64,000 bases of DNA from Xiphydria camelus (taxonomy: Eukaryota; Arthropoda; Insecta; Hymenoptera; Xiphydriidae). Positions 24,960 through 37,515 of the stretch are shown here, one piece after another. Positions within the stretch are counted from its first letter, which is position 1. Each line of letters begins with the position of its first letter. The translations under genes and the position numbers were made by a program. Under the pieces are notes generated by a model, which made no database searches, was not told the origin of the DNA, and saw only the letters and a program-made list of their open reading frames with translations. Location of the stretch: positions 18,981,690 through 19,045,689 of the forward strand of contig OY783200.1 in NCBI GenBank assembly GCA_963678675.1. Direction: 5' to 3'.

Positions 24960-26092
24960 CCTGGCCTATTAGGATAAACCGACCAGTGAACGGACGAATA
25001 AATGAATTGTCATATTCACCAAAAGCGGTAAAAAATAATATTGTTGGAACGCTTTGCAGGATTGTCATAGCTGAAATGGGTTATTATATTCAATGTAAAA
25101 AAATATTCCACATTATTAAAATAAAAATCGCTCGAGAAATTAATCGGAAAATGGAATAATGACTGATGTACCAATGAATGGCCAAAAATACCAACGAATA
25201 GAGAGCGGATCATCAATGAACGGACATGTATTTAAAATACAGATTAAAGTGCTAAAGAACAAATGTTTCATAATTATTTTAATTAAATATTATGCGCTAA
25301 TAAAAAAATAATATTATACTCTTATTTATTACTTATATTATTATTATTAGGACGATTAACTGGAGCATATAAGCATAAAGATTTTGCCATTTTGACTTAA
25401 ATATTATCATAATTTTTAGCGATCAAATTAACTTTACTTTTCCTAAACCTAAACAGCCTTATGTTCGAATTCATAGTTGAAATTTAAGTTCTGAATGATG
25501 ACTCACAGAGAAGGCACTCTTTCAAAAACCAAAATAAAAATCTATCGATGAATATTCTGAAATAAATATAAAGGAATAATATTTTCCACTTTAAATAAAT
25601 GACCAACATTTAATGTGTGAATTCAATTTTTCAATTTTTTTTCGTTAAAATTAGCACGTCGAAATTGACGTGACCATTCATTGAAAAGAGATTACAATAC
25701 AACACCAGTGAATAAATATGACTAATTCCAGCGTATTTTTGCATATTTATTGAACATCTTTGTAAAAAGCTAAAGATAGGCTCTATATTTATATATAAAA
25801 TCCAATACTTACTCTTGAAAATCGTTAAAAGCACTGTTTAGGCCTCAGGATTACTACCGTAACGAAACTGTGCTATTAGTACTTTTTATGCTAGAAGCTT
25901 ACCATAAACTAGAAAAATTTTTGCTGTGTCGTCAAAATTCTCAACGCCGATCCTAACACCATTTGTGATTGTTTTTTTAATTTCAGTAATTTAATCGTTG
26001 ATTATAAATTTCTGGTTGTTTTACTTTTTAGTGTATAAGTGAGTTTATGTTCATTCACTGGTCCTATTTAGGTTTACCCTGGTAGAACTAGA
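24960..26092. mobile_element. 1.1-kb AT-rich element with ~35-bp TIRs
   Basis: The left CCTATTAGGATAAACC followed by GACCAGTGAACGGACGAA is inverted at 26046-26092. Copies of an AATGAA(C/T)GG motif recur in the interior near 25170, 25215 and 25680. No transposase is seen. Confidence 0.45.
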
Positions 26093-26221
26093 GATTTTAA
26101 TAAAATTTCTCTTTTGGATTTATTCGATTTACAAATTTTATCTGAATCTAGAGAATAATGTAAAACTCACTGGAACGTCATAACGAGTCTTTACAATTTT
26201 CATAATTTTTTTCAGGAATAG

Positions 26222-27297
26222 CGACGTTATGGAGCCCTTCAGATTTTCTCCGTATCATTGCAAACATTAATTGCAATGTTGCCATCACACGAACCACTTA
26301 TTGTTAGCGTTAAAATACTTAGTTGCAGATTTGTAATTTTTCCATAAGGATTGTTGCAAGGCTTCTTAACCCTTTGACTGCGGAGCGTTCAGAAATGAAT
26401 TGCGTCGAAGCGCGTCGAAAACATACGATTTGATGGGCATAACAAATGAACGGCGCCTAAAGGTGCTGTTCGCGGCGAATTAACGGCGCCTAAAGGCGCT
26501 GTTCGCAGCGAAAGGGTTAAGTGGGCTTGGGAGTCAACAGGGAATTCTGATTTTGTAGTTCTTTAATGCCAGCTGTTCTCCAGTTGCAAAATTATCACTA
26601 TATTTTAAAAATTTATATCACCGGTTCCTCCGCAATTATCCATTTTTGTAAAGCGAAATAATTTTTTTTTAATCTACGTGCCACACTATAATTCCTGAAA
26701 TAGAATCGGCTTAGGCTATGACTTAAATTAATAAAAATGTTATTATTATAACAACATGGCCGTCGTCGTGTATCGGCTTATCTGTTAGCAGAAAATGTAT
26801 TATTTTCCGATTTTTTTCGTTACTCTTGCACGGTGGTTATGATTTGGGGAAATAATTTCAGTCCATTTATACATATGAAAAATGTATTCACTTTATGATT
26901 TTCATTTTAATCGCGGAGAAAGTAGTAAAACAAATTCTAGTTACTCTTCTAGGAATATATTTAGTTCTAAAATTAAGTCCCACATTTGCCCAGAAAGGAA
27001 CGCTGGTTGTGCTGCACCGTACCCTACCCTCGCTTGAGAACGATTTATTCTTAAAATTTGTTTGGATGCAATATATTTTTGAACGCATTGCGTTACTTAT
27101 ATTCAAACCCATCTTCAACTTTGAAGCGCTCGATAAATTTTAATGTAGGTACCTATCATGTTGCGCTATACTGACTGCCCGAAAGGTGTTACAAAATTCT
27201 CATCCCTCCGCGCTTCCACACATGACTCCTTTCTCGAGCAACGGCGACGTCGAGCCCTTCAGATTTTCCCCGCGTCATTGGAAAGGTTAATTGCAGT
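26222..27297. repeat. Pair of ~55-bp direct repeats 1 kb apart
   Basis: 26222-26275 and 27240-27297 share GCGACGT, GAGCCCTTCAGATTTTC, TCATTG and TTAATTGCA in the same order. The second copy is GC-richer (CCGCG in place of CCGTA). The DNA between them includes the MITE 26366-26520 and AT-rich sequence. Confidence 0.5.
26366..26520. mobile_element. 155-bp piggyBac-type MITE
   Basis: TTAACCCTTTGACTGCGGAG at the left and GCAGCGAAAGGGTTAA at the right, TTAA at both edges. The interior has a ~33-bp direct duplication (ACGGCGCCTAAAGG...GCTGTTCGC). Confidence 0.65.
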
Positions 27298-28157
27298 GCG
27301 CGCCCGTTATGGGGGTCACTGATCGCTGAAGTCGTCGCCTGTGTGAATACCGCGCGGGGGGGTGTGCGCATGTGTATTCATCACGTGCAGCGCTCGACCG
27401 CACACACGCCCTCATGCACGCGCGCATACACATATGTATATTTGCGCAACCAGGGAAATTGGTGTATAACGAGTAAGCGAGAGTGAGGTAGAGAGAGATA
27501 GAGAGAGAAGAGTACACGCGTACCCGCGCGAACCAAAGCGTAGTGCGGAGGCGGGAGAGAGAGAGGGGGGAGCACATCTGGAGGGTGTGAAAGAACGCGC
27601 GGGGGCGTGCAAACTCAAGGACCGCGAAGCGCAAGCGATCGACAAAGCTGAAATGCATGCGTGCCTCGATTGTTTCGGGGTGACGTGTGCATTGCGCGTG
27701 CGCTCGACTCGCACGGCACTAATAGCGGGATATAACGGGGGTACTTCCGGTACCGAAACATGGTTTGGTAACGACCAATAGCAAGCACTGCTGTGGTATC
27801 TACACAGAGGAAATTGAATGGTAACGATTACTATGCCGGAGTAGTAAGTAGGTGATAGCTTCGACACTATTGGGTTGAAGAATCTGCAGAATGATAGAGA
27901 AATGGAAAGCAAACCCCCTCCGCTGAAGACCAACAGACATACAGTACAATATTCTCAATTGGCGGGAAAAAAATTACTCTTCTTTTTATAATGGAAGCTG
28001 AAAGATATGCGTGATGAGTTCTGTGATACATCGGTGTGGTTATCATTACAATTTTTTAGATACTTCAACACAATATCGGCAATTTAACGCGTCCGCGTTG
28101 GGTTTGTCAGGTACGTCGACGTTACCAGTTGATAACACAAAAAGGTCCGTGAGTCGA

Positions 28158-28692
28158 GTCTACGAGCCCCGTCTCGCTTCAGTTGGCCCATCCACTAAAA
28201 TAACAATTGTTAAATGAATTGTAAAGTTACTGCTGCCTTATATTTTTTCTAGGCTGAAATGTAATTGTAAAACTGTTTTGTAGTACACTGTACAGCTCTA
28301 TGTGTTTCATAATGTACAATTTTTAAATAAAATCAAAATTGAAGAAAATAACGCTTTTGGTCATATTTAACCCGCCGGCTATTTCGAGCATTTCGAGCCT
28401 TACTTACGAATTGATTATTTAATTAATTAATACGTATTGCGGCCGTTATTAAAAGCAAAGGCAATGTTACCCAGTGGTGAATTTTTCAAGACGTTGCAAT
28501 ATTTTTTCATTTTGTTTGCAGTTTGGTATCGTAACATGAATAAACTGCTGGTAGGTCTTAAACTCTGTAAAAATGTTTGTTGAAAAATAAATAACGTGCA
28601 TATTGACATAAACTTTAGATTTATCTTAATTGGGTGTCAATAATCGGAAAAATTTTACAAGTGGGCCAACTGAAGCGGGACCGGACTCGTAT
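28158..28692. repeat. Inverted repeats with TTCAGTTGGCCCA arms
   Basis: 28158-28192 and 28662-28692 are inverted copies (GTCTCGCTTCAGTTGGCCCA). This is probably a nonautonomous element; the outer boundaries are unclear, and the ORFs at 28011-28217 and 28427-28609 are not recognisable. Confidence 0.4.
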
Positions 28693-29069
28693 ATGACACG
28701 TAAAAGCGAAGATATGAAAATATACTCTTAACAATTTTATACAGATCCTAAATTTAGGTCTAGCCTCGTGACGCGACTAGCTTATTATAAAGTTTACAAA
28801 TAAAACTAATACATTAACTATGATATTCTAAGACGGATTTATACGATTCTATTGATTTTATGCCTACCAATAGTCCCGAGTCGTTACTGTTGATCTTCTA
28901 AATGACTCGGCGTCGCTGAGAAGGGATATGATTCGATCTTCGGCGGTCTAAATGAATCTAAGTTTTTATTCCCGGGGCGATTGGTCTAGGGAGGTGAGAT
29001 ATCCTTTGTGTCCTGTTATTCGGAAGTGGGAGTGACTTGTCTATATTTGATAATCGTCAGAGCTGCTAA

Positions 29070-29227
29070 GTACGTGCACATGAATCGCAAAATTTAACGA
29101 GTCATCAACACGTATAGTTGCTGGTAGCGAGAAACGATACCTTAAAGATAGTCTTAAAGCCATTAAGCCTGTACGTGCTTACAAGTCATTTATAAAATGA
29201 GTCATAAACACGTAGAGTTGCTTGTTA
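29070..29227. repeat. Two ~57-bp direct repeats
   Basis: Units near 29070-29125 and 29172-29227 share TACGTGC, AAAAT-(T/G)-GAGTCAT-AACACGTA-AGTTGCT. Tandem, diverged and noncoding. Confidence 0.4.
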
Positions 29228-30233
29228 CATTGGGATTCAATGAAGCACTGCTGAAATTATAAAGAAAGTTAAATTATTGATTTTACTGGTACATTATCAA
29301 AGTATATCTCAATAGAGTTGATTAGCAGTTTGTTGAAGTCAACTCCTGGTTTTGGGTAGCTATCAAAGGGTAAGGACGCGGGCAGTTTGACAAAGAATTT
29401 CTCACGTCCTTCGATGGTTTGCCGTTAATTTACCAATGACACTCATTTCGTGAGGTTAATTACAGTCTGATAATATACAAGTATGCTTGTCTTATGAGCA
29501 AATCACATTTTTGGGGTTTTTATGTAAGGTCCAAGATTAAAATATTTAAAAAATACCAAAGAACCGGGGAAAAAAAAAACAAAAATTTACAACCATCGAT
29601 GAAAATTATTGACCGTTTGATACTTTAGTTATAAATAATTTCTGCTTCTCGGTGTTCGGAAATGGCGTGTCGAGTAGATGCGGCAACGTCGCGTCAGTGG
29701 AGTGGTTTCATTTGACGTTTCAGGTGCAATTTTACTTTTTTTTATTCGCTACAATGATATTTTCACGCCACTCAGTCTTTCTTTTCCTCTCAAATTTTCC
29801 CTTATATCGTGGCTGACTGGCCAAGGTGAGAGAGAGTATAGGTATTTAGGTTATGGTGCTCATGTTATTAAGAGGAAAATATTTCGAAGTGTTGCCACAC
29901 ATAAAAAGATGCTCGCCAAAGGGGGCCAAAAATAATCAAAATAATCGACTAATTCTTATTGTCATAAATTTTATAATTCACAAAGAGAATTTTCAATTAT
30001 GAATCATAGTTTTTTGATGAATCTTTAAATATTTTTTTACCGACACTTAACGATCACTTTGGAGAGTGACCATACTACCTTAATATATGGCGAGCGAAGC
30101 GCAATCTACACAAACACACGTGTTTAGTATGTGTACTATATGTGCGGACTTTCAACATTGCTTATTGATATTTTGGATAGTCGAGAATAAAGAATACCAT
30201 TGTTCGTGACATTGTGTTTTTCTACAGAGGTTG

Positions 30234-31242
30234 TTAACTCTCCGTTAGGCGGCTGGATCATACTAACGTGGATGGTCGCGTAGAATACGATGGTAACCCA
30301 TTTTATACATATTGTTTATAATAACATTATTTCTTATTAAATTATTATTGCTTATTATTTTATGTTAATTAATGTATATATAGTGACATTTGACATAAAT
30401 AAATCATGAACATTTTGCCCAGATATTATGGTATTAATATAAAAGGCGTACACTTGTGTTTTTGAGCATTTATTTGCATGCCAACAATAAAGAGCAGCAG
30501 AAAAATACACTACTTTAAGAAACAGATTAAACCGTATTTCTTTCAGTTAACAAATATAGTAATACTTAAATAAACAACAAAAGAGAAAAATTAAAATATA
30601 TTTAAACGAAAAAAACAGTAGCTAAATATAAGTTTCTTTTATTCTGAAAAGCAAGTAGTACAAACATCCCTCGTGTGCTCTTTGCGTGCGTGCTTGCTAC
30701 ATTTGGCAAATTTTTCTCGTGGATTGATTGCGACTTCTCGAACAGATGTAGCAACGACAAATTGTATTTGATATATCTGGTGGAGGGGGAGAAGGAGGAA
30801 TCTCTTCAAGTCCAAGTAGGTGTCGCGCTCGTTGCCTTTATTCTCTTGGTAGGGAAGGAATGTGGTTGATCGGTGCTTAATTAGGAAAATTAATTTCGCT
30901 AAATTAATTTAAGTCCACTATTTTATATATATTAGACCGTATTTAATATGAAAAGAAACTTACCTAAACTCTCTAACAGTCAAAATTTGAAATCGTGAAC
31001 TGAACAAAATGTGTTACGTAACCAGGCGGATGGATTACATAAGTAATCCAGTCATCTTTAACAGCCGCCTACTCAGAGAAACGCACTCCACGAAAGTTTA
31101 TCTGACACCAAATTCAAAGCTATAGATCTTTTATGAACAGCTACTCTAAAGATAGACGCCGCTTATATGCAATTATTTGATTGAGAGCTATTAAAAAGGG
31201 CGTTGATTACAATGGTAATCCACCCGCCTAACGAAGGGTTAA
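30234..31242. mobile_element. Internally deleted piggyBac element (1.0 kb)
   Basis: TTAA at both ends, with matching inner inverted blocks CGTTAGGCGG (left) and CCGCCTAACG (right). On the minus strand near 30650-30870, two frames encode RCYICSRSRNQSTRKIC and KCSKHARKEHTRDVCTTC. This is the Cys-rich finger typical of the piggyBac transposase C-terminus, interrupted by a stop and frame change. The catalytic DDD core is absent. Confidence 0.65.
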
Positions 31243-33633
31243 TCGCCAAAGACTAATAATTGGGGTTACATTATTTCAGTTAACGCGTATTCTTTCCAAT
31301 CTTTGATCGACAAGTTTAAAGTCAAATTTGTCGAACATTGTAGCGGATAGATCTACAATTGTGTCGCTATATCGCACCGAGTACAAGCGTGCCCTTCGCT
31401 GCACCGCGTGACTATATGCACGTGTAATCGATTATGTGTCCTACGAGAATTTGACTTTCTTCGCTCGACAGTTTTTATAACTCACCAGTGAAGAATAATA
31501 CTTTGGTACCTTCACGGGGCTACCTTGGCGTAACCGAGTAGGTTACAGGTCCATTTATAGCTAAATATACTGCACTATGACGTTGGCACTCAATTCTCCC
31601 AAGTAGGTAGGGTTTTGTGACACGTTATAGTATAGCTTTTACCGATGATCTCTCTCTCCTCAGCAGATTCAAATATGATTTCAATTGTAATATATTATCG
31701 TATTTCCAACGAACTGATCAGAAAGTTGTTTTTGGGTAAGCTTTTAGTTTTTCTGTACAAACGATTGTAATGTAAATGAAATTTTGTCTTTAAGAGGATT
31801 AGAAGGCCTCGAAAACTTGAGTAAAAAGAACGTTCTAAATTTTACGGAGCATCAAAAATAACTATTTTTTGTTTCGATATATATATACAGTGAGAAAATT
31901 TTAAATAGTCGTAACAACTACTCGAGATTCGTAATCAGCACTAAATTGTATAATTCTTATAATTATGTTTCATTCGTGGAAGTAATAAAAATGTTGTAAT
32001 ATCTTTAAAATAAAATTAGTACGAATGGCCATACTTAAATAGTTACCACTGAAATAGTTGCCGTAACTATTATTTAAATAGTCGTGACTATTATTCGTGA
32101 GATTCCAAATTGGTAATCAGCACTAAATGTTATAGTTCTCGTAACTATATTCAGTTACTGCAAATAAATAAAACGTCCTAATATCTATAAAGCAAAATCT
32201 GTGCAAATCACCATATTGGAGCAGTTATTATTAAAATATTATAGTTGCCATAACTATTTTTTTTTGAACGTATATACATACGTTTTTAGATCAGGAGGAA
32301 AACTGCTTTCTGTTTCGGAGAATTCTTTCGAAATGAATTGCCAATAATAGCTATCCGTTGTCACTGGTTATAATCATGTCATTTAATCTTATTCAAACAA
32401 AGTTAAGATATACAACGAAGGTTGACTTTCCTTCTTCTTCCTCTTCATGCAGCATCCCATTCGAAAGGAAATAATCCTTTCGATACGTAAATAGCTTCAC
32501 ACAACTTTTATCCCTTAAATTCAAATGCTCACCACTACTACTCAATTACGACCCGTACACATGCTCTCATTGTACCACGACGGCATTATTTCAAATCACG
32601 TGGCGAGATTTAGCGTATCCTCTCGAAGATCCCCACCAACTTGTATCACGTGTAGGTACTCGGATCGGTGACACAACACTTTCCTGAACTGACGAAACCA
32701 TTTTTTAATTTGTCACGCTACCAGACTATAAACAATGTATATTCAGAGACATTCACACCGTGATAACGGGTATTCGTTTCGAAGCTTCAAAACCGTAATC
32801 GTCTGTCTGTGCGGAAATAGATCCTTTCTCATTCGTAAAACGATATCACTGATATAATTGACCTTCCTATCTCTCCCTCCCCTCTAGCATAACCTTTTAT
32901 TATTTCCATTATTCATATATAATACCGGAATACGTTTCGTGTAGTAGGTAACTAAGTTCTGCTACCGGAGGAAGTGAGTATATCTTCTGTGAACTAACAG
33001 TAAGAATTCCATATTTTCCGACTACACAATTCTGAAGATTCGTTAGATTCTTTTCTTCCCATCCAATCCAATTGTAAATTTGTTTCGCTGTTACAATTTC
33101 CGTTATTGCCGTTAGATGCAAAATTATTTAATACCAAATCAACGTAGATTTAACAAACGAAAATAGAATCCTTTGTCTCCTTTGAGAAATATAATAGTTC
33201 AAAATTCAAAGAGTGAAATCATCTAATTCGATTCGATTTTCGAAATTACCCGTTGATAATAATTCTGCCATGCAGAGCTCAGAAGAGATAAGTGACATTT
33301 CAAAATAAGTGTAGAAATATGCTTTAAAATGGTTAAGATGAAATATTTAACAGAAAAGAAAATTATTGTGATATTCTAAATAAGAACTAGTATATTGTGA
33401 CATTTTCGTTTTTTTATCAAATGTCAGTAACTTGACTATTGAAGAGCATATTTTTGCGTTCATTTAGAAATGTCAGTTATCCTTTTTGTGCTTAATATGG
33501 CAGAATTAGGGATGTCAATCCAAAAGAATTATTCTTCGTCCATCTGTTGTACCTATTATTTCAAAGAATTGAAAGTTCGAGAAGATTACGATAACTCTAT
33601 CCTGTTCTCTTCTTCGTGAGCAGCTCAATCGCC
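31243..33633. other. Upstream region of gene 1
   Basis: Apart from the tandem repeat at 31903-32262, nothing is recognised. A TATATAATA near 32916 is a weak promoter candidate, but unlike genes 2 and 3 no convincing donor follows it. Confidence 0.4.
31903..32262. repeat. Tandem pair of ~180-bp units
   Basis: Two units (31903-32088 and 32089-32262) share AATAGTCGT-AC, GTAATCAGCACTAAAT, CGTAACTAT and TAATATCT-TAAA. A diverged relative lies at 39430-39660, next to the second exon 6 relic. Confidence 0.5.
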
Positions 33634-35113
33634 ATGCAAATCTTAATAGCTCTGTCAATCTTCCTTATACTCAATACATGTTGGGCGGAGCTGAAGCTAT
33701 TCCAAGCAACTTACAGACATGGAGATAGAGCCCCCGAAAATGTCAAATTACTATATCCGAAGGACCCATACATTAACGAAACGTGGTATCCCGAAGGCTA
33801 TGGGGGACTCAACAACGTGAGTGAAGGAATAAGCATGAGCCAATCACTTAGGTGGTGTGAAATCATACATTTCCTATTCACGAATTCATATCACTTCCAG
33901 CTCGGCAAGAAGAGAGCCTTCAATCTCGGAAAGTTCTTCAAAATGAGGTACGGAGAATGGCTAGGCGATCTCTTCTCATCGAAACTCGTCACCTTTTATA
34001 GCAGCAAATACGAGAGGACCAGGATGACTACACTGCTTATAGCTGCTGCACTTTTTCCCCCGAATAAAGTTCAGACGTAAGGAAACCTTCGATAGTTTTG
34101 AATAGCATCGACCGAAGAAATGCGTTCATCCAATTAATTATCCCTGCGATTAAAAACAGTTGGAGCAAAGAATTGAAGTGGCAACCGATACCGGTCTGGT
34201 CGGTAGACAACAACATGCTCTTCAACGCTACCGACGCCTGTTCCGAATACTTGAAGCTGAGGAGAAAGGCTGAGCTAAGCGGAGGACTACTCGCGCGAAG
34301 CGAAAGACTGCAACCATTTTTCAACCAGCTCTCGATGAAGACGGGAGCACCTGTCGCGCAGCGCACCACTAACGGCCTCTATACTCAGTTGCAAGCTGAG
34401 GTGAGTCTCGCGTTGTCGACTGATGCTTCCGAAAGGAAGATATCATTGATGAATCTCAATTTCAGGAGAGTTGCGGGAAGGTTTTGCCGAAATGGGTGCG
34501 TTCAGCTGGCTACCCGGTTGGTCAATTGGCGGATACTGCTGGTTACGACTACATCATTCAGTCCTACACGAACCAGATGAAGAAATATACCGGAGGTAGG
34601 CTTTTTTAAAAATGTTTTTTTCTTCGTCCCCATTAGTGTCTCTAATTTTGGGGACTCGACGACCTTGTCTGAACTCACATAGGTCAGTGGATATCAACGT
34701 GGTTGAAGAACGTCGAATCGTATATAAATGGAGATAGGAGGAAAGCGAAATTTTATGGTGGCCACGAGACAAACGTTGGAGCAATCTTGAATGCCCTTGA
34801 CGTCTTCAAGCTCCACGTTCCGATGTATTGTAGCACCGTCATCTTCGAGCTACACGAGTTATACGACAGTTATTACGTGAAGGTACTTTTTTTTCTAGAT
34901 TTCCTTAGATAAATAAATTGGATAGTATAGAATATTTTGGACTTATTTAAGAACTTACTCCTTTTCTCCTTTCTATTATAGTTTCTGCACAAAAATACTA
35001 ACGAGGTGGAGGAGCTGACAATTCCTGGATGCCCCGATGTTTACTGCCCTCTGGAAATTTTTAAAGAGGCAGTGGCCGATGTACTACCTGAAGACGATCT
35101 CCCTTGCAGTTAG
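33634..35113 (+). CDS. Acid phosphatase gene 1 (venom acid phosphatase Acph-1-like), six exons
   Basis: Secreted histidine acid phosphatase; the family hydrolyses phosphomonoesters through a phospho-histidine intermediate. My exons are 33634-33816, 33901-34076, 34160-34400, 34466-34595, 34683-34882 and 34982-35113, all with GT/AG junctions, giving 353 residues (slightly short for the family, about 380-410). An ATG at 33634 begins a hydrophobic signal peptide (MQILIALSIFLILNTCWA). The nucleophile motif RHGDRAP is at residues 28-34, an Arg-containing FYSS..ERTRM block is in exon 2 and WQPIPVW in exon 3. The proton-donor site reads GGHETN (Glu272) where canonical members have HD. An NET glycosylation sequon and paired cysteines (GCPDVYC) fit secretion. 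An AG at 33622-33623 just before the ATG suggests the first coding exon is spliced to an upstream 5' UTR exon I could not locate. Function is inferred from the family; the gene model is read directly. Confidence 0.9.
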
Positions 35114-35193
35114 ACATCAGTCGAAGAAATCCTGTGATCCGAATGTTCGAAACGCATAAGCAGGCGAAGATATAATATTAAAACCAGTTCTAA

Positions 35194-35433
35194 ATATCGT
35201 GAGTATACTGCGAAAAGTGACCAAGCCAAAAATCAACTTGGTCACTTTTTATTGTATTACTATCAGTCCTATGGACTTGGTCATATATCCGGAGTGTCAA
35301 AATAGACTTAAATATTTTCAGTTTATTTTGACACTGCGGATATATGACCAAGTCTATAGGACTGATAGGAATACAGTAAAAAGTGACAAGTTGATTTTTG
35401 ACTCGGTCACTTTTCGCAGTATACCTACGATAT
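35194..35433. repeat. Palindromic MITE just 3' of gene 1
   Basis: Arms of about 110 bases (TATACTGCGAAAAGTGACC and complement) enclose a short loop near 35310. It starts 81 bases after the gene 1 stop codon, so it may lie in or near the 3' end of the transcript. An AATAAA usable for gene 1 is not obvious before it. Confidence 0.75.
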
Positions 35434-35978
35434 TTCCGATACTTGATCCTTCTCTACTTATTTAATTAAGAATCCTCCTTTCTCGTATTAAGAAATTGTC
35501 TACCATTCAATTGTTTTTAACTGGCCAATTACTACCGTATAAATTGCAATATTCTTCATTAAAATAATAATATTTTATACTAAAAGAAAAATAAATATGA
35601 GTTTCATGTTTAACTAGAGTCCATAGTGACTAATAAAAAATCATTCACGGTAAGTTCCTCCATTATTCATTATAACCAATAATTCTTTCCTGTTGATAAA
35701 TATTAAACAAAAGTGTCACTTCCTATTGAATATTTGTCCATAAGATTCATTCTCCGAGTTTATTATTTTTCTACATCAAATTCATACGTACTTACAGATT
35801 GGGGTTGGACATAAATACATTAAAGAATTTTCCATGTGAACGTTTACGTGACTCAAAATAAACCGCTGAAAACTGGTCAAGAAATATCTTTAATTTAAAG
35901 TAAAGATTATTATTAGAAGCTATGTTAAACAATTCTTCGTTATCGTACTGGAAATACCTTGCAAATATAGACTATGTG

Positions 35979-36550
35979 TACAGGGTGTTCGGAAAAAACA
36001 CCGACACAGAAATAGGGGTGATAGGTTACGTCATTACAAGTATTTTGATATAAGGGACCTATACTCGCAAGCGTCCCCTTCTGGAGATATCAACTTTTCA
36101 AGTTTATAACGACCGAGGTTGATCAAAGTAGAATAATATTGAGTTTTTTGTCTACCTGTACAATTGAAAAACAAATGAAAACTCCTTGTATCCGCATCAT
36201 CTTCGAAAAGTACAAGGACTTGAGCCAAGCGGTTATCCTTTCCGCAAGCAGTTTGCGCAGTGGCACATCTATCCAGAATCGTTTCCGATGTTGCATGGAC
36301 ATGGGTGGCCGTCATTTTGAGCATTTGCTGTAGTACATTGTTTTTATATCTCGTAAAATTAAATATTCGTTACCATCTTGATACGTTTCTTATTATTCTA
36401 CTTTGATCAACCTCGGTCGTTATAAACTTGAAAAGTTGATATCTCCAGAAGGGTGCGCTTGCGGGTATAGGTCCCTTATATCAAAATACTTGTAGTGACG
36501 TAACCTATCACCCCTATTTCTGTGTCGGTGTTTTTTCCGAACACCCTATA
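35979..36550. mobile_element. Long-TIR MITE, TACAGGGTGTTCGG ends
   Basis: Arms of about 160 bases (35979-36140 and 36390-36550) are inverted copies, outer ends TACAGGGTGTTCGGAAAAAA. The centre of about 250 bases has only shadow ORFs. Confidence 0.75.
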
Positions 36551-36847
36551 TAGGTGAAATGAGACAGAGAGTCTAGTTAAACATTGTGTAGTAACGTATG
36601 ACACTGAAAGGGAAATTGCAGTGGTAAATACGTAAAAACACATGACGAAATAATCGTCATAAATTAAAATTATTAAAAGACAATGTGCAATAAGGATAAA
36701 CGATAACAGTACCATTCATTGAGGCTAATGTTATTAAAGTGCAATGTCAATATGTTCAGTAAGATTGCGTCTCGCTAACTTCATCGAATTAATGCGCATA
36801 TGAATCAGTGAATGGCACAGTTGGATAGCGTTAATAGCTATTGAATA

Positions 36848-37250
36848 TACAGGGTGAGTCACCAGTTATTGCCACCTAGAACAACTCCGAGGTATAATAG
36901 TAGTAGAAAAGTTTTTGAAACAAAAGTTGCATTATGGAGTCGCTTCAGAGATTTGAAGGTCAACTTTGTTTTTTTTTTTACTTAGGATGCTATATTTTGG
37001 TACTTATTTTCTGATAGCGGCTACCGAGACGAATCCAATGATATGCAACATTAAGGTCTTTGAAGGTCAACGAAGGCCAAAAAGTTAAGATTAACTTACA
37101 TTTATGGAAAGTGTTCAAGGTGATGACCATTGGTATCACTTTGAACACCTTCCGTAAATGTAAGTTCGTCTCGATAGCCGCTATCAGTAAATAAGTACCA
37201 AAATATAGCATCCTAAGTAAAAGAAATAAAGTTGACCTTCAAATCTCATG
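36848..37250. mobile_element. Truncated TACAGGGTGAGTC element
   Basis: Starts TACAGGGTGAGTCACC. An internal inverted repeat (about 36948-37040 against 37160-37250, with GGATGCTATATTTTGGTACT) is visible, but the second outer end is missing. Confidence 0.55.
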
Positions 37251-37515
37251 CTCATTTTCAACACGATTTTAGAAATAAAAAATTATCATACGATTCCCTC
37301 TGTGATCCGATACGCCTCGATTTGCCCTATAATTTTTTCGGATTTACTTGAGAATCGGAATCTATTTCTAAATTTTTCTTACAGTTCATTCACAAAGAAC
37401 TGGCAATTCGATTCCTAGGTGGAAAAACGTTATCTGCTCGTTAGGTGCTCTTAATAAGTTAGACGTTAATGTATGTACATCTAGCACCAATAATTCTGAT
37501 TGACTTGTTTTGAGC

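Larger units (their letters stand above)
26521..30233. other. Intergenic; CpG-rich block at 27180-27800
   Basis: 27180-27800 is CpG-rich with GA-rich microsatellite at about 27481-27565. ORFs there occur on both strands and overlap, so none is called. The rest is AT-rich with the short repeats listed separately. Confidence 0.4.

Noticed and set aside
27287..27933. Overlapping minus-strand ORFs of 123 and 173 residues
   Set aside because: CpG- and GA-rich composition keeps several frames open on both strands; no domain or splice support.
33616..34080. Gene 1 as a single 154-residue ORF
   Set aside because: It reads through an 84-base intron and past the exon 2 donor; alignment to genes 2 and 3 supports splicing.
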